NCBI GenBank assembly: GCA_945883145.1
Contig: CAMCXB010000006.1
Span: 1 to 61,266, forward strand
Direction: 5' to 3'
Origin: Bordetella parapertussis
GTDB lineage: Bacteria > Pseudomonadota > Gammaproteobacteria > Burkholderiales > Burkholderiaceae_D
Length of the DNA: 61,266 nucleotides
Shown: one piece after another, positions 26,371 through 35,467 of the stretch
Layout of the letters: each line of letters starts with the position of its first letter
Numbering within the stretch: the first letter of the stretch is position 1
The notes under the pieces: model-generated
The model's database searches: none
What the model saw: only the letters and a program-made list of their open reading frames with translations
What the model was told of the DNA's origin: nothing
Made by a program: the position numbers and the translations under genes

Positions 26371-27069
26371 TTAGCTGGATTTACGGTTAGTGCTAACCCG
26401 TGCGCCGGTTGTTAAATGCGCATGTAAGTCATGCGCAAAGGCATCGAGTTCAGCCAGTGTAATGCGATTGACGCGGGTAAAAGCGTTATAGCCCAGTACA
26501 GCAGGAATCGCTACCACTAAACCGATGGCAGTCATGATCAGTGCTTCGCCCACTGGTCCGGCGACTTTATCGATTTGTATCGTGCCCGCTGAAGATACCG
26601 CAACTAGAGCATGATAAATCCCCCACACGGTACCGAATAAACCAATAAAAGGTGCAGTAGATCCAACGGAAGCCAATAGCGTTAAGCCATTTTCTAAGCG
26701 TGAAGAAACGCGATTAATTTGCTGACGCAATGTGCGTGTGATCAGTTCACCCGGATCAATCGCAGCATTCAAAGAACCTGCTTTTACATTCACGGCTTCC
26801 ACTGCATGCGAAGCTAGGGGAGAGTAAATTTGTTCTGTATCGGCATGGGACAGCGCAGCAATCGCATCCGGCATGCTAGGCGCATCCCAAAAATGTTCTA
26901 CAGCGGCGGCACTGCTGCGAATGCGCCATGAAGCCCAGGCTTTAGAAATAATGTAATACCAACTAATGACAGACATCAGTAGCAGTATGTAAGCAACAGA
27001 ATGGGAGATAGCATCGCCTTGTGCCCAGTAATGCGCAAAGCCTAAGTTATTATTCACAGTGTCGTTCAT
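26371..27069 (-). CDS. exbB: ExbB/TolQ-family proton channel protein
   Basis: About 232 residues from ATG 27069; upstream in-frame starts overlap tonB and are unlikely. It has three membrane segments. The family signature LENGLTLLASVGSTAPFIGLFGTVWGIYHAL spans residues around 130-160, and GPVGEALIMTAIGLVVAIPAVLGYN follows. It forms the channel powering TonB. The gene sits 10 nt after tonB. Confidence 0.92.
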   Translation of the reverse strand: MNDTVNNNLGFAHYWAQGDAISHSVAYILLLMSVISWYYIISKAWASWRIRSSAAAVEHFWDAPSMPDAIAALSHADTEQIYSPLASHAVEAVNVKAGSLNAAIDPGELITRTLRQQINRVSSRLENGLTLLASVGSTAPFIGLFGTVWGIYHALVAVSSAGTIQIDKVAGPVGEALIMTAIGLVVAIPAVLGYNAFTRVNRITLAELDAFAHDLHAHLTTGARVSTNRKSS

Positions 27070-27079
27070 GCTGGTTCGC

Positions 27080-27781
27080 TTAATTAGAAGAACTTTGGAG
27101 TTTAAAGGGAATAGGGACTTGATACCACTCATCAATTGCTTTGCCATCAATTTTGGCAGAATTAAAGCGCCATGTTTTGACTGCTTCTACCGCAGCTTGA
27201 TCAAGTCTAGGATAACTACTCGAGGATTTTACTTCGACCTCACCTGCACTACCGTCTGCTTTAACGAGAACTCGTAATACCACCGTGCCTTGCTCTCCGA
27301 GTCGCTTTGACATATTGGGATAAATGGGCTTTTGATTACTGGCGCTGTAACTCGCAGGAATAGAAACATCAGTTTTACTCGGCGCTATTACTACAGGGGC
27401 CGTTGTAGGCGCAGGAGCAGGAGGCGCTTCAACACGGGTAGGCGCAGGTGGAGTAGGCGCAGTCGGTGCTGAAACCGGTGCAACAGGAGCAGCTTGCGCC
27501 ACCTCAGTTGGAGTACTAACTTTACTAGGACTAGGCTGCGGCTGTGGTGTTGGAGCGGGCGCAGCTACTGTTTGTGGGCGGGGTGGTGCTGGAATCGGTT
27601 TTGCTACTCGTTGTTCTATCGTTTTAGGCGTGGGTTGTGATTGCATCAATTCCACTAACACCGGTGGTGCCTCAGGTGGTGTGATGGTGTGTTCCATGAA
27701 ACCGAGCATGAACAGGAAAGCCAGTATTACATGAAGTAATACGGTGGCTGAGATAGAAGCACCTGAACGCAATGAAATCAT
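27080..27781 (-). CDS. tonB: Energy transducer TonB
   Basis: A 233-residue inner-membrane protein that spans the periplasm to energise outer-membrane receptors. A membrane helix lies near residues 11-28. A long Pro/Ala/Val-rich spacer (about 35-145) follows, then the TonB C-terminal domain with YPNMSKRLGEQGTVVLRVLV and a VKTWRF segment. It lies 38 nt downstream of dapB and upstream of exbB/exbD. Iron control by the nearby Fur is plausible, but I saw no clear Fur box. Confidence 0.93.
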   Translation of the reverse strand: MISLRSGASISATVLLHVILAFLFMLGFMEHTITPPEAPPVLVELMQSQPTPKTIEQRVAKPIPAPPRPQTVAAPAPTPQPQPSPSKVSTPTEVAQAAPVAPVSAPTAPTPPAPTRVEAPPAPAPTTAPVVIAPSKTDVSIPASYSASNQKPIYPNMSKRLGEQGTVVLRVLVKADGSAGEVEVKSSSSYPRLDQAAVEAVKTWRFNSAKIDGKAIDEWYQVPIPFKLQSSSN

Positions 27782-27819
27782 GATGGAGATAAAACCTTAA
27801 GCGAGGACAGCGAGATGGT

Positions 27820-28626
27820 TCAACGTAGACCAAGTACGTCTTGCATATCGAACAAACCTGAGGTTTTATTTTGCAAAAAACGAGCAGCACGTAAGCTGCC
27901 ATGTGCGTACGTGACGCGGCTAGAGGATTTATGTGTGATTTCTATGCGCTCGCCTATGCCTGCAAACAAGACAGTATGGTCACCCACAATATCGCCACCA
28001 CGAATCGTGGCAAAACCGATAGAAGAGGGATCACGTTCACCCGTCACACCTTCACGTGCAAAGACACCATCTTTTTTTAAATCGCGTCCGAGTGCATCAG
28101 CAATCACTTCACCCATTTTTAAGGCTGTGCCTGAAGGTGCATCGACTTTATGTCTATGATGGGCTTCTATGATTTCAATGTCATAGCCATGCGAAAAACT
28201 TTTCGCTGCTAGTTCCAATAATTTCATCGTAACGTTCACACCCACGCTCATGTTAGGAGCAAACACAATCGCTGTTTTTTTTGCAGCAGCTTCAATCGCT
28301 GCTTTGCCTGCCTCATCAAAACCCGTGGTGCCTATGATCATTTTGATGCCATGCTCTGCGCAATAAGCGAGATGATGCAAGGTGCCTTCAGGACGCGTGA
28401 AGTCGATCAGAAATTGCGACTGCGCTAAGCCTTTGTGTAAATCGGATTCGATTAAGACACCACCAGGCTGTCCCAGAAAAGCAGCAGCGTCAGTGCCCAC
28501 ACTGGGCGATGTAGCTACATCGAGTGCACCAGTGAGAGTGGTTTCTGGATCATGGACGATGGCTTCAATCAGCATACGTCCCATAAGGCCGGAGGCACCG
28601 GCTACCGCAATTTTCATCGCATTCAT
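27820..28626 (-). CDS. dapB: 4-hydroxy-tetrahydrodipicolinate reductase DapB
   Basis: A 268-residue NAD(P)H-dependent enzyme of lysine/diaminopimelate synthesis. N-terminal Rossmann IAVAGASGLMGRML, GTTGFDEAGK and the signature IEAHHRHKVDAPSGTALKM are present. The catalytic His/Lys lie in that signature. Start is ATG 28626 or the inner one at 28617. The gene lies 21 nt after bamE, as in many Burkholderiales. Confidence 0.98.
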   Translation of the reverse strand: MNAMKIAVAGASGLMGRMLIEAIVHDPETTLTGALDVATSPSVGTDAAAFLGQPGGVLIESDLHKGLAQSQFLIDFTRPEGTLHHLAYCAEHGIKMIIGTTGFDEAGKAAIEAAAKKTAIVFAPNMSVGVNVTMKLLELAAKSFSHGYDIEIIEAHHRHKVDAPSGTALKMGEVIADALGRDLKKDGVFAREGVTGERDPSSIGFATIRGGDIVGDHTVLFAGIGERIEITHKSSSRVTYAHGSLRAARFLQNKTSGLFDMQDVLGLR

Positions 28627-28647
28627 CGCTGACTTAATAGAGGAGAT

Positions 28648-29142
28648 TTATTTTTTTTTCGGAGCAGCGATACGCATCAGATAGTCTTTTTCGGTAGGTA
28701 AGTCACCACCTTCAAATTTTGCGACTTTGTCATTTTCAAAAAACACTACGACGCGACTTGCTGTGAGTTGACCATCACCGTTTTTTAAACGGAAAGGATA
28801 ATCCCATCTATTTTGATGAAAATTATCGATTAAGAGTGGTGTGCCAAGCAGAAAACGCACTTGATCTTTGGTCATGCCGTTCTTGAGTTGCGCCACCATT
28901 TCTTGGGTAATGAAATTTCCCTGCTGAACGTCAGGCCGGTAAATTGGAACGAAACCAAACAGTTTTTCATTTTTGACCACTTGCACCACGCCACTAGCAG
29001 GGCTAACTTTTTCGCTGTTAGCACTTTCTTTAGCAAAGGGATTGCGCAGGGCGCAAGCATTTAAGGCGAGGCTAGCGATAAGTGCGAGTAAAATCGTATA
29101 ACGACGCGAAATAAGTGAAAGATGAATGGATTGCATGAGCAA
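28648..29142 (-). CDS. bamE: Outer-membrane assembly lipoprotein BamE (SmpA/OmlA)
   Basis: A 164-residue lipoprotein of the BAM complex that inserts beta-barrel proteins. The signal peptide ends in a lipobox (LALNACALRNPF). The SmpA/OmlA domain shows IYRPDVQQGNFITQEMVAQL, KNGMTKDQVRFLLGTPLL and RWDYPFRLKNG. The C-terminal tail is Lys-rich. It is divergent from fur across a 76-nt gap, an arrangement seen in many proteobacteria. Confidence 0.95.
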   Translation of the reverse strand: MLMQSIHLSLISRRYTILLALIASLALNACALRNPFAKESANSEKVSPASGVVQVVKNEKLFGFVPIYRPDVQQGNFITQEMVAQLKNGMTKDQVRFLLGTPLLIDNFHQNRWDYPFRLKNGDGQLTASRVVVFFENDKVAKFEGGDLPTEKDYLMRIAAPKKK

Positions 29143-29218
29143 GGCGACCTGAAGAGGAATTGAGCGCTATGGCTAAACGCTATATGATAAGGCAGATCTT
29201 ATTCTACTGAGCAAAATC

Positions 29219-29650
29219 ATGTCTCTCAATCCTGCAGAATTAAAAGCTAGCGGCCTCAAAGCAACCTTACCTAGGCTGAAAATACTGGAAATTTTCCAAG
29301 GTAGCAGCGTTCGTCATCTCTCAGCCGAGGATGTTTATAAAATGCTATTGACCGAAAATCTCGATGTTGGATTGGCAACTGTTTACAGAGTGCTAACGCA
29401 ATTTGAGCAAGCTGGACTACTTAGTCGAAATCATTTTGAAACCGGAAAAGCTGTGTTTGAGCTCAACCAAGGCACCCATCATGATCATTTAGTGTGTTTG
29501 GATTGTGGTCGGGTGGAAGAATTTTTTGATGAAGAAATTGAAAAACGTCAGCATCAAATTGCGAAAGATCATGGATTTAATCTGGCTGAGCATGCTTTGG
29601 CGCTGTATGGTTCATGCACAAAAACAGCTTGCCCGCATCGTGAAAGCTAA
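29219..29650 (+). CDS. fur: Ferric uptake regulator Fur
   Basis: A 143-residue iron-responsive repressor. Winged-helix N-terminus (LKATLPRLKILEIFQ, LSAEDVYKMLL, VGLATVYRVLTQFEQAGLL) and metal-binding C-terminus with HHDHLVCLDCGRVEEF are seen. A second Cys pair region lies at the end (GSCTKTACPHRES). Zn and Fe ligands appear complete. It may regulate the nearby tonB-exbBD genes, which is inference. Confidence 0.97.
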   Translation: MSLNPAELKASGLKATLPRLKILEIFQGSSVRHLSAEDVYKMLLTENLDVGLATVYRVLTQFEQAGLLSRNHFETGKAVFELNQGTHHDHLVCLDCGRVEEFFDEEIEKRQHQIAKDHGFNLAEHALALYGSCTKTACPHRES

Positions 29651-29666
29651 TCGCTTTCCTATTATT

Positions 29667-30686
29667 TTAAGTATGGGATAGTGCGTTAGAGAGCAATCTA
29701 GCAGTGATGTCCACAATCGGAATCACTCTTTCATATGCCATACGAGTAGGACCAATCACACCTAAAGTCCCTACAATCTTGCCATTCACTTCGTAAGGTG
29801 CAGTTACCACACTCATTTCTTCTACTGGCAAGAGTTGTGATTCGCCACCAATAAAAATCTGTACACCAGTCGCTTTATTGGAGATATCTAGTAAAGCGGC
29901 AAGACCAGATTTTTGTTCAAAGACATCAAATAATTTTCTCAGTGAAGTCATGTTGGCAGATAAATCCGAGACTGCGAGTAAATTACGTTCGCCGGAAATC
30001 ACCACTTCATCGCTATGCTCAGTCATTGCATCACTGCCTGCTTCTACTGCGGCTTGCATGAGGGTAGTCATGCTATCGCGTAGCTGACGCAATTCTTCTT
30101 GCACTTTGATTCTGACTTCTTGAAAAGAGCGACCAGCATAATGTTGATTGATGTAGTTGGCAGCTTGTGTCAATTGACTCGGTGTGTAGTCAGTGTCGGT
30201 TAGTAGTAAACGATTTTGTACTTCACCATTCGGTGCAACAATCACTAATAAAATGCGTTTTTCAGAGAGACGTAGAAATTCAATTTGCTGAAAAGCAGAT
30301 TCACGTTTCGGTGCTAACACTACGCCTGCAAATTGCGACAGTGAGGACAGTACTTGTGCTGCATTCGAAATAATTTTTTGACTGGAAGCCGTACCATGCT
30401 GTTGCAGTCGTGATTCAACAGAGGCTTGATCAATAGATTCGACGGTCAATAAGGTATCAACAAAGATGCGATAGCCACGTGGAGTGGGTACTCGACCAGC
30501 AGAAGTATGGGGACTGGAGACAAAACCCATTTCTTCTAGATCCGACATGATGTTACGGATCGTTGCAGGAGAGAGATCTAAACCAGAAATTTTCGACAGC
30601 GCACGTGATCCCACAGGCTGACCGTCAGAGATGTAACGTTCCACCAGGGCTTTAAGTAAAGTTTGTGCGCGTATATCGAGTTGCAT
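29667..30686 (-). CDS. hrcA: Heat-inducible transcription repressor HrcA
   Basis: A 339-residue repressor of class I heat-shock genes that normally binds the CIRCE element and is kept active by GroEL. The N-terminal winged-helix includes YISDGQPVGSRALSK, LSPATIRNIMSDLEEMGF and SPHTSAGRVPTPRGYRIFVD. The C-terminal domain resembles GAF-type sensors. I prefer ATG 30686 to the GTG at 30713, as MQLDIRAQTLLK is the usual start. I found no CIRCE sequence in the window, so its target must be elsewhere. Confidence 0.95.
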   Translation of the reverse strand: MQLDIRAQTLLKALVERYISDGQPVGSRALSKISGLDLSPATIRNIMSDLEEMGFVSSPHTSAGRVPTPRGYRIFVDTLLTVESIDQASVESRLQQHGTASSQKIISNAAQVLSSLSQFAGVVLAPKRESAFQQIEFLRLSEKRILLVIVAPNGEVQNRLLLTDTDYTPSQLTQAANYINQHYAGRSFQEVRIKVQEELRQLRDSMTTLMQAAVEAGSDAMTEHSDEVVISGERNLLAVSDLSANMTSLRKLFDVFEQKSGLAALLDISNKATGVQIFIGGESQLLPVEEMSVVTAPYEVNGKIVGTLGVIGPTRMAYERVIPIVDITARLLSNALSHT

Positions 30687-30742
30687 AGTGTGTATTCTAA
30701 CGAGCGAGGTCACTTAGCGCCAGTCGCATCATGAATACTTGC

Positions 30743-31450
30743 TTAAGTTGTCAGCCAGCCTACTAAATCATGCAAGTTAGTGAACATTGCATCGGGTTGT
30801 ATATGTCCGAGTTCTGCGGGTGCTTGTTGATTTTGTCTATTCAGCCAAATACCAGTCAGTCCTGCTTTTTGCGCACCTTCTACATCTAAGCGTAAATCAT
30901 CACCTATGTATGCAACTTGCTCAGGTTGGAGCTTGAGCGCTTCGCAAGCTAGCAAAAAAACATGCGGATCAGGTTTGGCTTTGCCTATTTTATGAGCAGA
31001 CAGTGAAACTTCAAAATGATGCGCCAGACCGATGGCCTCTAAATCTGCTGCGCCATTAGTTAATGATCCCAGTTTGACCAACTTAGCTAAGTGCGGCAAA
31101 CAGTGTGCGACATCATCAAAGAGTTGTACTTGATTTCTAGCCTGATTAAAAACTTGCATAGCCGCTGTCACTAAGGCGGCTTCTTCATCGCAACGTAAAA
31201 AGGTATCTAACAAAGCTTGATAGCGAAGAGCTTGTAAATCGATTGCCAGTTCTGGTCGTGCTTGCATGAGTTGTATGCGCTGCTGTCGCATCATATCAAT
31301 GGAATAACTAGCCGCGACGCGAGGTGCATGAGCTGCTAGCCATGCAAACAAAACTTGTTCGGCTTGGACAATCACGGGCTTAATCGGCCATAAGGTGTCG
31401 TCTAAATCAAAAAATAGCGCGCGTATGCTGTGCTGATGGTTGGACTTCAT
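30743..31450 (-). CDS. HAD-superfamily phosphatase, subfamily IA
   Basis: A 235-residue haloacid-dehalogenase hydrolase. Motif I is ALFFDLDDTLWP (nucleophile and acid Asp pair), motif II is GSLTNGA, motif III is the Lys of KIGKAKPDPHVF and motif IV is IGDDLRLDVEGA. The pattern resembles YigB-like phosphatases of riboflavin synthesis, but that assignment is not secure. It is a usual companion of hrcA and nadK in Burkholderiales. Confidence 0.9.
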   Translation of the reverse strand: MKSNHQHSIRALFFDLDDTLWPIKPVIVQAEQVLFAWLAAHAPRVAASYSIDMMRQQRIQLMQARPELAIDLQALRYQALLDTFLRCDEEAALVTAAMQVFNQARNQVQLFDDVAHCLPHLAKLVKLGSLTNGAADLEAIGLAHHFEVSLSAHKIGKAKPDPHVFLLACEALKLQPEQVAYIGDDLRLDVEGAQKAGLTGIWLNRQNQQAPAELGHIQPDAMFTNLHDLVGWLTT

Positions 31451-31502
31451 GGCTGTGGCAGATTCTCAAAAATATTTTTCCAATTATGTTCTAATCGTGC
31501 CC

Positions 31503-32411
31503 ATGTCACACACCAAACCCACTAGTCACTTTCAAACCGTCGCCATCATAGGCAAGCACGGTGCTTCCGGTATTCATGAAACTTTGCTAGAGCTAGCGGA
31601 TTTTCTGCAATCGATAGGACGTACCGTCATTGTTGAATCGGATACCGCGAAAGAACTCAAAGATAGTCGTTTAACCAGCTTTGATTTAGAGGAAATCTGT
31701 AGACGCGCTGATTTGGCTATTGTGGTGGGCGGTGACGGCACCATGCTAGGCATTGCGCGTCAGTTGGCTTCATTCAAGGTGCCTTTAATAGGCGTCAATC
31801 TTGGGCGTTTGGGTTTTATGACAGACATACCCAAAGAACGCATGCTGCCTTTGCTACAAGATATTTTTGAAGGACAGTTGGCATCCGAAAAACGTAGTCT
31901 GTTAGAAGGCGTGATTTTGCGCGGTGAGCAGACTATTTTTAAGGCGCTCGCATTTAATGACATCGTCGTATCACGCACTGCAGCTGCGGGCATGGTGGAG
32001 TTGCGGGTCGAAGTAGATGGACATTTCATGTACAACCAACGTTCTGATGGTCTGATACTGTCTACGCCGACTGGTTCAACCGCTTATGCACTCTCAGCGG
32101 GTGGGCCGATTTTGCATCCTGAACTTGATGGCATTGTGTTGGTACCGATTGCGCCGCATTCTTTATCGAATCGACCTATCGTCTTGTCTGGTAGCTGCGA
32201 GATTGTGATTCGGTTAGCGAGTGGCTATGAAGGTAGTGTAAATTTTGACATGCAATCTATTACTAATTTACAGCAACATGACAAAGTAATTGTGCGTCGA
32301 TCAGAGCACGCCATTACTTTTCATCATCCAGTCGGATGGAGTTACTACGATACGCTGCGCGAAAAACTGCATTGGAACGAATACCCATCTGTGCTTGGTC
32401 AGTTAAAATAG
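31503..32411 (+). CDS. nadK: NAD kinase NadK
   Basis: A 302-residue ATP-NAD kinase that makes NADP. Motif GGDGTMLGIARQL, the NLGRLGFMTDI region, ILSTPTGSTAYALSAGGPI and the C-terminal region confirm the family. I chose ATG 31503 because the longer frame start at 31440 overlaps the divergent HAD gene. It is followed by recN at 92 nt. Confidence 0.97.
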   Translation: MSHTKPTSHFQTVAIIGKHGASGIHETLLELADFLQSIGRTVIVESDTAKELKDSRLTSFDLEEICRRADLAIVVGGDGTMLGIARQLASFKVPLIGVNLGRLGFMTDIPKERMLPLLQDIFEGQLASEKRSLLEGVILRGEQTIFKALAFNDIVVSRTAAAGMVELRVEVDGHFMYNQRSDGLILSTPTGSTAYALSAGGPILHPELDGIVLVPIAPHSLSNRPIVLSGSCEIVIRLASGYEGSVNFDMQSITNLQQHDKVIVRRSEHAITFHHPVGWSYYDTLREKLHWNEYPSVLGQLK

Positions 32412-32503
32412 CAGGTATTCCCTGCATTGCACAGGCCACCTGCGGAGTCTGCCATCAACGGACCTGCAACTTGCTTAAAACCATATAAAATTTTTCCGTC
32501 CTC

Positions 32504-34162
32504 ATGCTAAGAACCTTAGTCATTCGAGATTTTGTCATTGTTGATGCGATCGAATTAGAGTTGTCCTATGGTTTTTCCGTGTTTACGGGAGAAACTGGCG
32601 CGGGAAAATCTATATTGATCGATGCCTTAACCTTAGCTTTAGGTGGGCGAGCGGATGGAAGCGTGGTGCGTGAAGGTGCACTGAAGGCAGACATCAGTGC
32701 TGAATTTGATTTGCAAGTAGGTTCAAGTATTTACGCTTGGTTAGAAGAACAAGCATTCAACACCGAAGATCAAATGGTGATGTTGCGTCGTGTCGTCGAT
32801 GCGGGTGGTCGCTCTAAAGCTTTTATTAATGGTGGTGCAGCCACCATTACACAATTGCGCGACTTAGGTGAATTACTCGTTGATATACACGGACAACATG
32901 CGCATCAGTCTTTACTAAAAACTGATGCACAACGACTTTTATTAGATACGCAAGCAGGGCTGTTAGAACAAGTTAGTGCAGTCGCACTTGCATTTAAAAA
33001 CTGGCGTGCAGTGAAACGACGCCGTGAAGACTTTGAACAAAACGCAAAAAACGTATTACTGGAACGTGAACGTTTGGAATGGCAGGTGGGTGAGTTAGAA
33101 AAACTTGCACCTAAAACTGGTGAATGGACTTTAATTAGTAATGAGCACAGTCGTTTGTCGCATGCTGCTAGTTTGATAGAAGGTGCGCAACATGCATTAG
33201 ACGCGCTATCAGAAAGTGAATCCTCGCCTATGTTGTCGCAGGTGGTAGCGATAGAACAAAAGCTGGGTAAGTTATTAGACATTGATGAAAACTTAAAGCC
33301 AGTATTAGAAGCCTTAGAGCCTGCACGTATACAACTACAAGAAGCTGTCTATGCATTAAATGATTATGTCAGCAAACTAGAATTAGATCCGCAGCGTTTG
33401 CGTGAAGTGGATGTACGTTTAGAAGCTTTGCATTCTGCTGCAAGAAAATTTCATGTCACACCAGAAGAACTACCAGAAGAGTTTGTAAAACTCTCGGAGC
33501 ATTTGCAGCAATTAGCTCATGCAACAGATATGGATGCTTTACGTGAGCAAGAAGACAAGCTAAATCAAGAATACATGGCGCTGGCAAAAAAACTCACGAC
33601 TGCGCGCACTAAAGCAGCAGCTGCATTAGGAAAAGCAGTCACCGCTGCGATGCAAGATTTATCGATGGCGGGTGGTTCATTTGCGATTGCACTCAATGCA
33701 GCAGAACCGACAGCGCATGGAGTAGAGCAAATTGAATTTTTAGTGGCGGGTCATGCAGGCACTACACCACGACCGCTAGCAAAAGTCGCATCGGGTGGTG
33801 AGTTGGCGCGGATTGCATTAGCTATTTCTGTGATTGCATCGAGTTCAACTGCCACACCAACTTTGATATTTGATGAAGTCGATAGTGGTATCGGTGGTGC
33901 TGTAGCAGAAGTGGTAGGGCGTTTACTCAAACGCTTGGGACATGATAGACAAGTGTTATGTGTTACCCATTTACCGCAAGTCGCCAGTCAAGCGGCACAG
34001 CATTTCCAAGTGAGTAAAGCGACACAAGAAAATGGCAAAACAATTTCACACATTGCGCCTCTAGATGCCAATTTGCGTGTGGAAGAAATCGCGCGCATGT
34101 TAGGTGGTCTAGAAATCACCGCAACAACGAGACAGCATGCACGTGAATTGCTTTCTTTATGA
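32504..34162 (+). CDS. recN: DNA repair protein RecN
   Basis: A 552-residue SMC-like ATPase that acts in double-strand-break repair. Walker A is FTGETGAGKSILIDALTLAL near residue 30. The centre (about 150-390) is coiled-coil. The C-terminal ATPase half has LAKVASGGELARIALAISV and LIFDEVDSGIGGAVAEVVG. Length is normal. recN is LexA-regulated in E. coli, but I saw no clear LexA box in front of it here. Confidence 0.97.
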   Translation: MLRTLVIRDFVIVDAIELELSYGFSVFTGETGAGKSILIDALTLALGGRADGSVVREGALKADISAEFDLQVGSSIYAWLEEQAFNTEDQMVMLRRVVDAGGRSKAFINGGAATITQLRDLGELLVDIHGQHAHQSLLKTDAQRLLLDTQAGLLEQVSAVALAFKNWRAVKRRREDFEQNAKNVLLERERLEWQVGELEKLAPKTGEWTLISNEHSRLSHAASLIEGAQHALDALSESESSPMLSQVVAIEQKLGKLLDIDENLKPVLEALEPARIQLQEAVYALNDYVSKLELDPQRLREVDVRLEALHSAARKFHVTPEELPEEFVKLSEHLQQLAHATDMDALREQEDKLNQEYMALAKKLTTARTKAAAALGKAVTAAMQDLSMAGGSFAIALNAAEPTAHGVEQIEFLVAGHAGTTPRPLAKVASGGELARIALAISVIASSSTATPTLIFDEVDSGIGGAVAEVVGRLLKRLGHDRQVLCVTHLPQVASQAAQHFQVSKATQENGKTISHIAPLDANLRVEEIARMLGGLEITATTRQHARELLSL

Positions 34163-34207
34163 CAGATTTAATTAATTAAAAGTATCTCCGAAAAGGGCAC
34201 ACCATTC

Positions 34208-35314
34208 ATGAGCTTTAATCAGGAACCGCCCTATAAGCACGGGTCGTTAACTAAAACAGCAGTGTTGTTCGTTAATCTGGGAACACCAGAAGCAGCAACA
34301 CCAGCTGCAGTGCGTGTTTATCTCAAAGAATTTCTGTCTGATCCGCGCGTAGTAGAAATTCCGCGTTTGATTTGGTGGTTAATTTTGAATGGCATTATTT
34401 TGCCATTTCGTTCTAAACAATCTGCACACAAATACGCCACGATTTGGACGCCAGAGGGTTCGCCACTCAAAGTACATACTGTAAAACAAAGTCAATTATT
34501 GCAATCTAATTTATCTGCACGTGGCATAGATGTACGCGTAGAAATGGCGATGCGTTATGGTCATCCCTCTGTGCCTTCAGTGTTAGATAAATTAAAAGCC
34601 GATGGCTTTGATCGTATTTTATTATTACCTGCTTATCCTCAATATTCCGCTACCACGACTGCTTCAATATTTGATGCAGTGTTTTCGCATTTTGCAAACA
34701 TACGCAATGTGCCCGAACTACGATTGATTAAGCATTATCACGATCACGATGCGTATATCACTGCGTTGGCACAAACTTTACGTACCCATTGGGAGCAGCA
34801 TGGCCGCGCAGACAAACTGGTGATGAGTTTTCATGGTGTGCCTAAGCGTACTTTAATGATGGGTGATCCCTATCATTGTGAATGCTATAAAACAGCGCGC
34901 TTGATTGCTGAAAAATGCGGTTTATCTAAAGAGGATTATCTCGTCACTTTTCAATCGCGCTTCGGTAAAGCAGAATGGTTACAACCTTATACCGCACCTA
35001 CTTTAGAAAAACTCGCTGCTGAAGGTGTGAAACGGCTAGATGTCATGTGTCCTGGTTTTACCAGTGATTGTTTGGAAACACTGGAAGAAATCGCAATGGA
35101 AGCAAAAGAAGATTTTCTCGCAGCCGGTGGTACGGAATATCGTTACATCTCTTGTCTGAATGAATCACACACATGGATAGATGCGATGGCTGATTTGGTT
35201 GTAAGCCATACACAAGGATGGCCCGTTAATTTATCCGATGCTGATCAACAAGCTAGATTGACTGATGCAGAAACTGGTCGTCGCCAAGCGATTGCCTTAG
35301 GCGCAAATCAATAA
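34208..35314 (+). CDS. hemH: Ferrochelatase HemH
   Basis: A 368-residue enzyme that inserts ferrous iron into protoporphyrin IX. Family segments: TAVLFVNLGTPEAATPAAVR, YLKEFLSDPRVVEIPRLIWW, LLLPAYPQYSATTTASIFDA and the active-site FHGVPKRTLMMGDPYHCECY. The C-terminal TEYRYISCLNESHTWIDAM is also standard. With the HemJ-like protein it would complete haem formation. It is followed by a terminator before grpE. Confidence 0.97.
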   Translation: MSFNQEPPYKHGSLTKTAVLFVNLGTPEAATPAAVRVYLKEFLSDPRVVEIPRLIWWLILNGIILPFRSKQSAHKYATIWTPEGSPLKVHTVKQSQLLQSNLSARGIDVRVEMAMRYGHPSVPSVLDKLKADGFDRILLLPAYPQYSATTTASIFDAVFSHFANIRNVPELRLIKHYHDHDAYITALAQTLRTHWEQHGRADKLVMSFHGVPKRTLMMGDPYHCECYKTARLIAEKCGLSKEDYLVTFQSRFGKAEWLQPYTAPTLEKLAAEGVKRLDVMCPGFTSDCLETLEEIAMEAKEDFLAAGGTEYRYISCLNESHTWIDAMADLVVSHTQGWPVNLSDADQQARLTDAETGRRQAIALGANQ

Positions 35315-35345
35315 GTAATTCCTTCCTTCCCCAGCTTGGGTTGCA

Positions 35346-35376
35346 GCCGGCGCGATGAGCGTCGGCCTGATTTTTT
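35346..35376 (+). terminator. Rho-independent terminator after hemH
   Basis: GCCGGCGC (35346-35353) pairs with GCGTCGGC (35359-35366) with one G-U wobble and a 5-nt loop. Six T residues (35371-35376) follow shortly after. It separates hemH from the heat-shock promoter of grpE. Confidence 0.8.
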
Positions 35377-35395
35377 CAGAATTTAAGCGCGCGGG

Positions 35396-35423
35396 CTTGA
35401 AATTGTTGTGTTTATCCCCATAT
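35396..35423 (+). promoter_or_regulatory. Sigma-32 (RpoH) heat-shock promoter of grpE-dnaK-dnaJ
   Basis: CTTGAAA (35396-35402), a 13-nt spacer and CCCCATAT (35416-35423) match the E. coli RpoH consensus almost exactly. The transcript would start about 40 nt before the grpE ATG at 35468. dnaK and dnaJ lie downstream on the same strand. Confidence 0.85.
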
Positions 35424-35467
35424 TTCTTACTAATATGATTTAAGTCACTGATATTGCTGGAGATTTT

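Noticed and set aside
27782..27819. Fur box in front of tonB
   Set aside because: The short dapB-tonB gap has no GATAATGAT-type palindrome.
32412..32503. LexA box before recN
   Set aside because: No CTGT-N8-ACAG pattern in the gap, unlike the clear box before recA.
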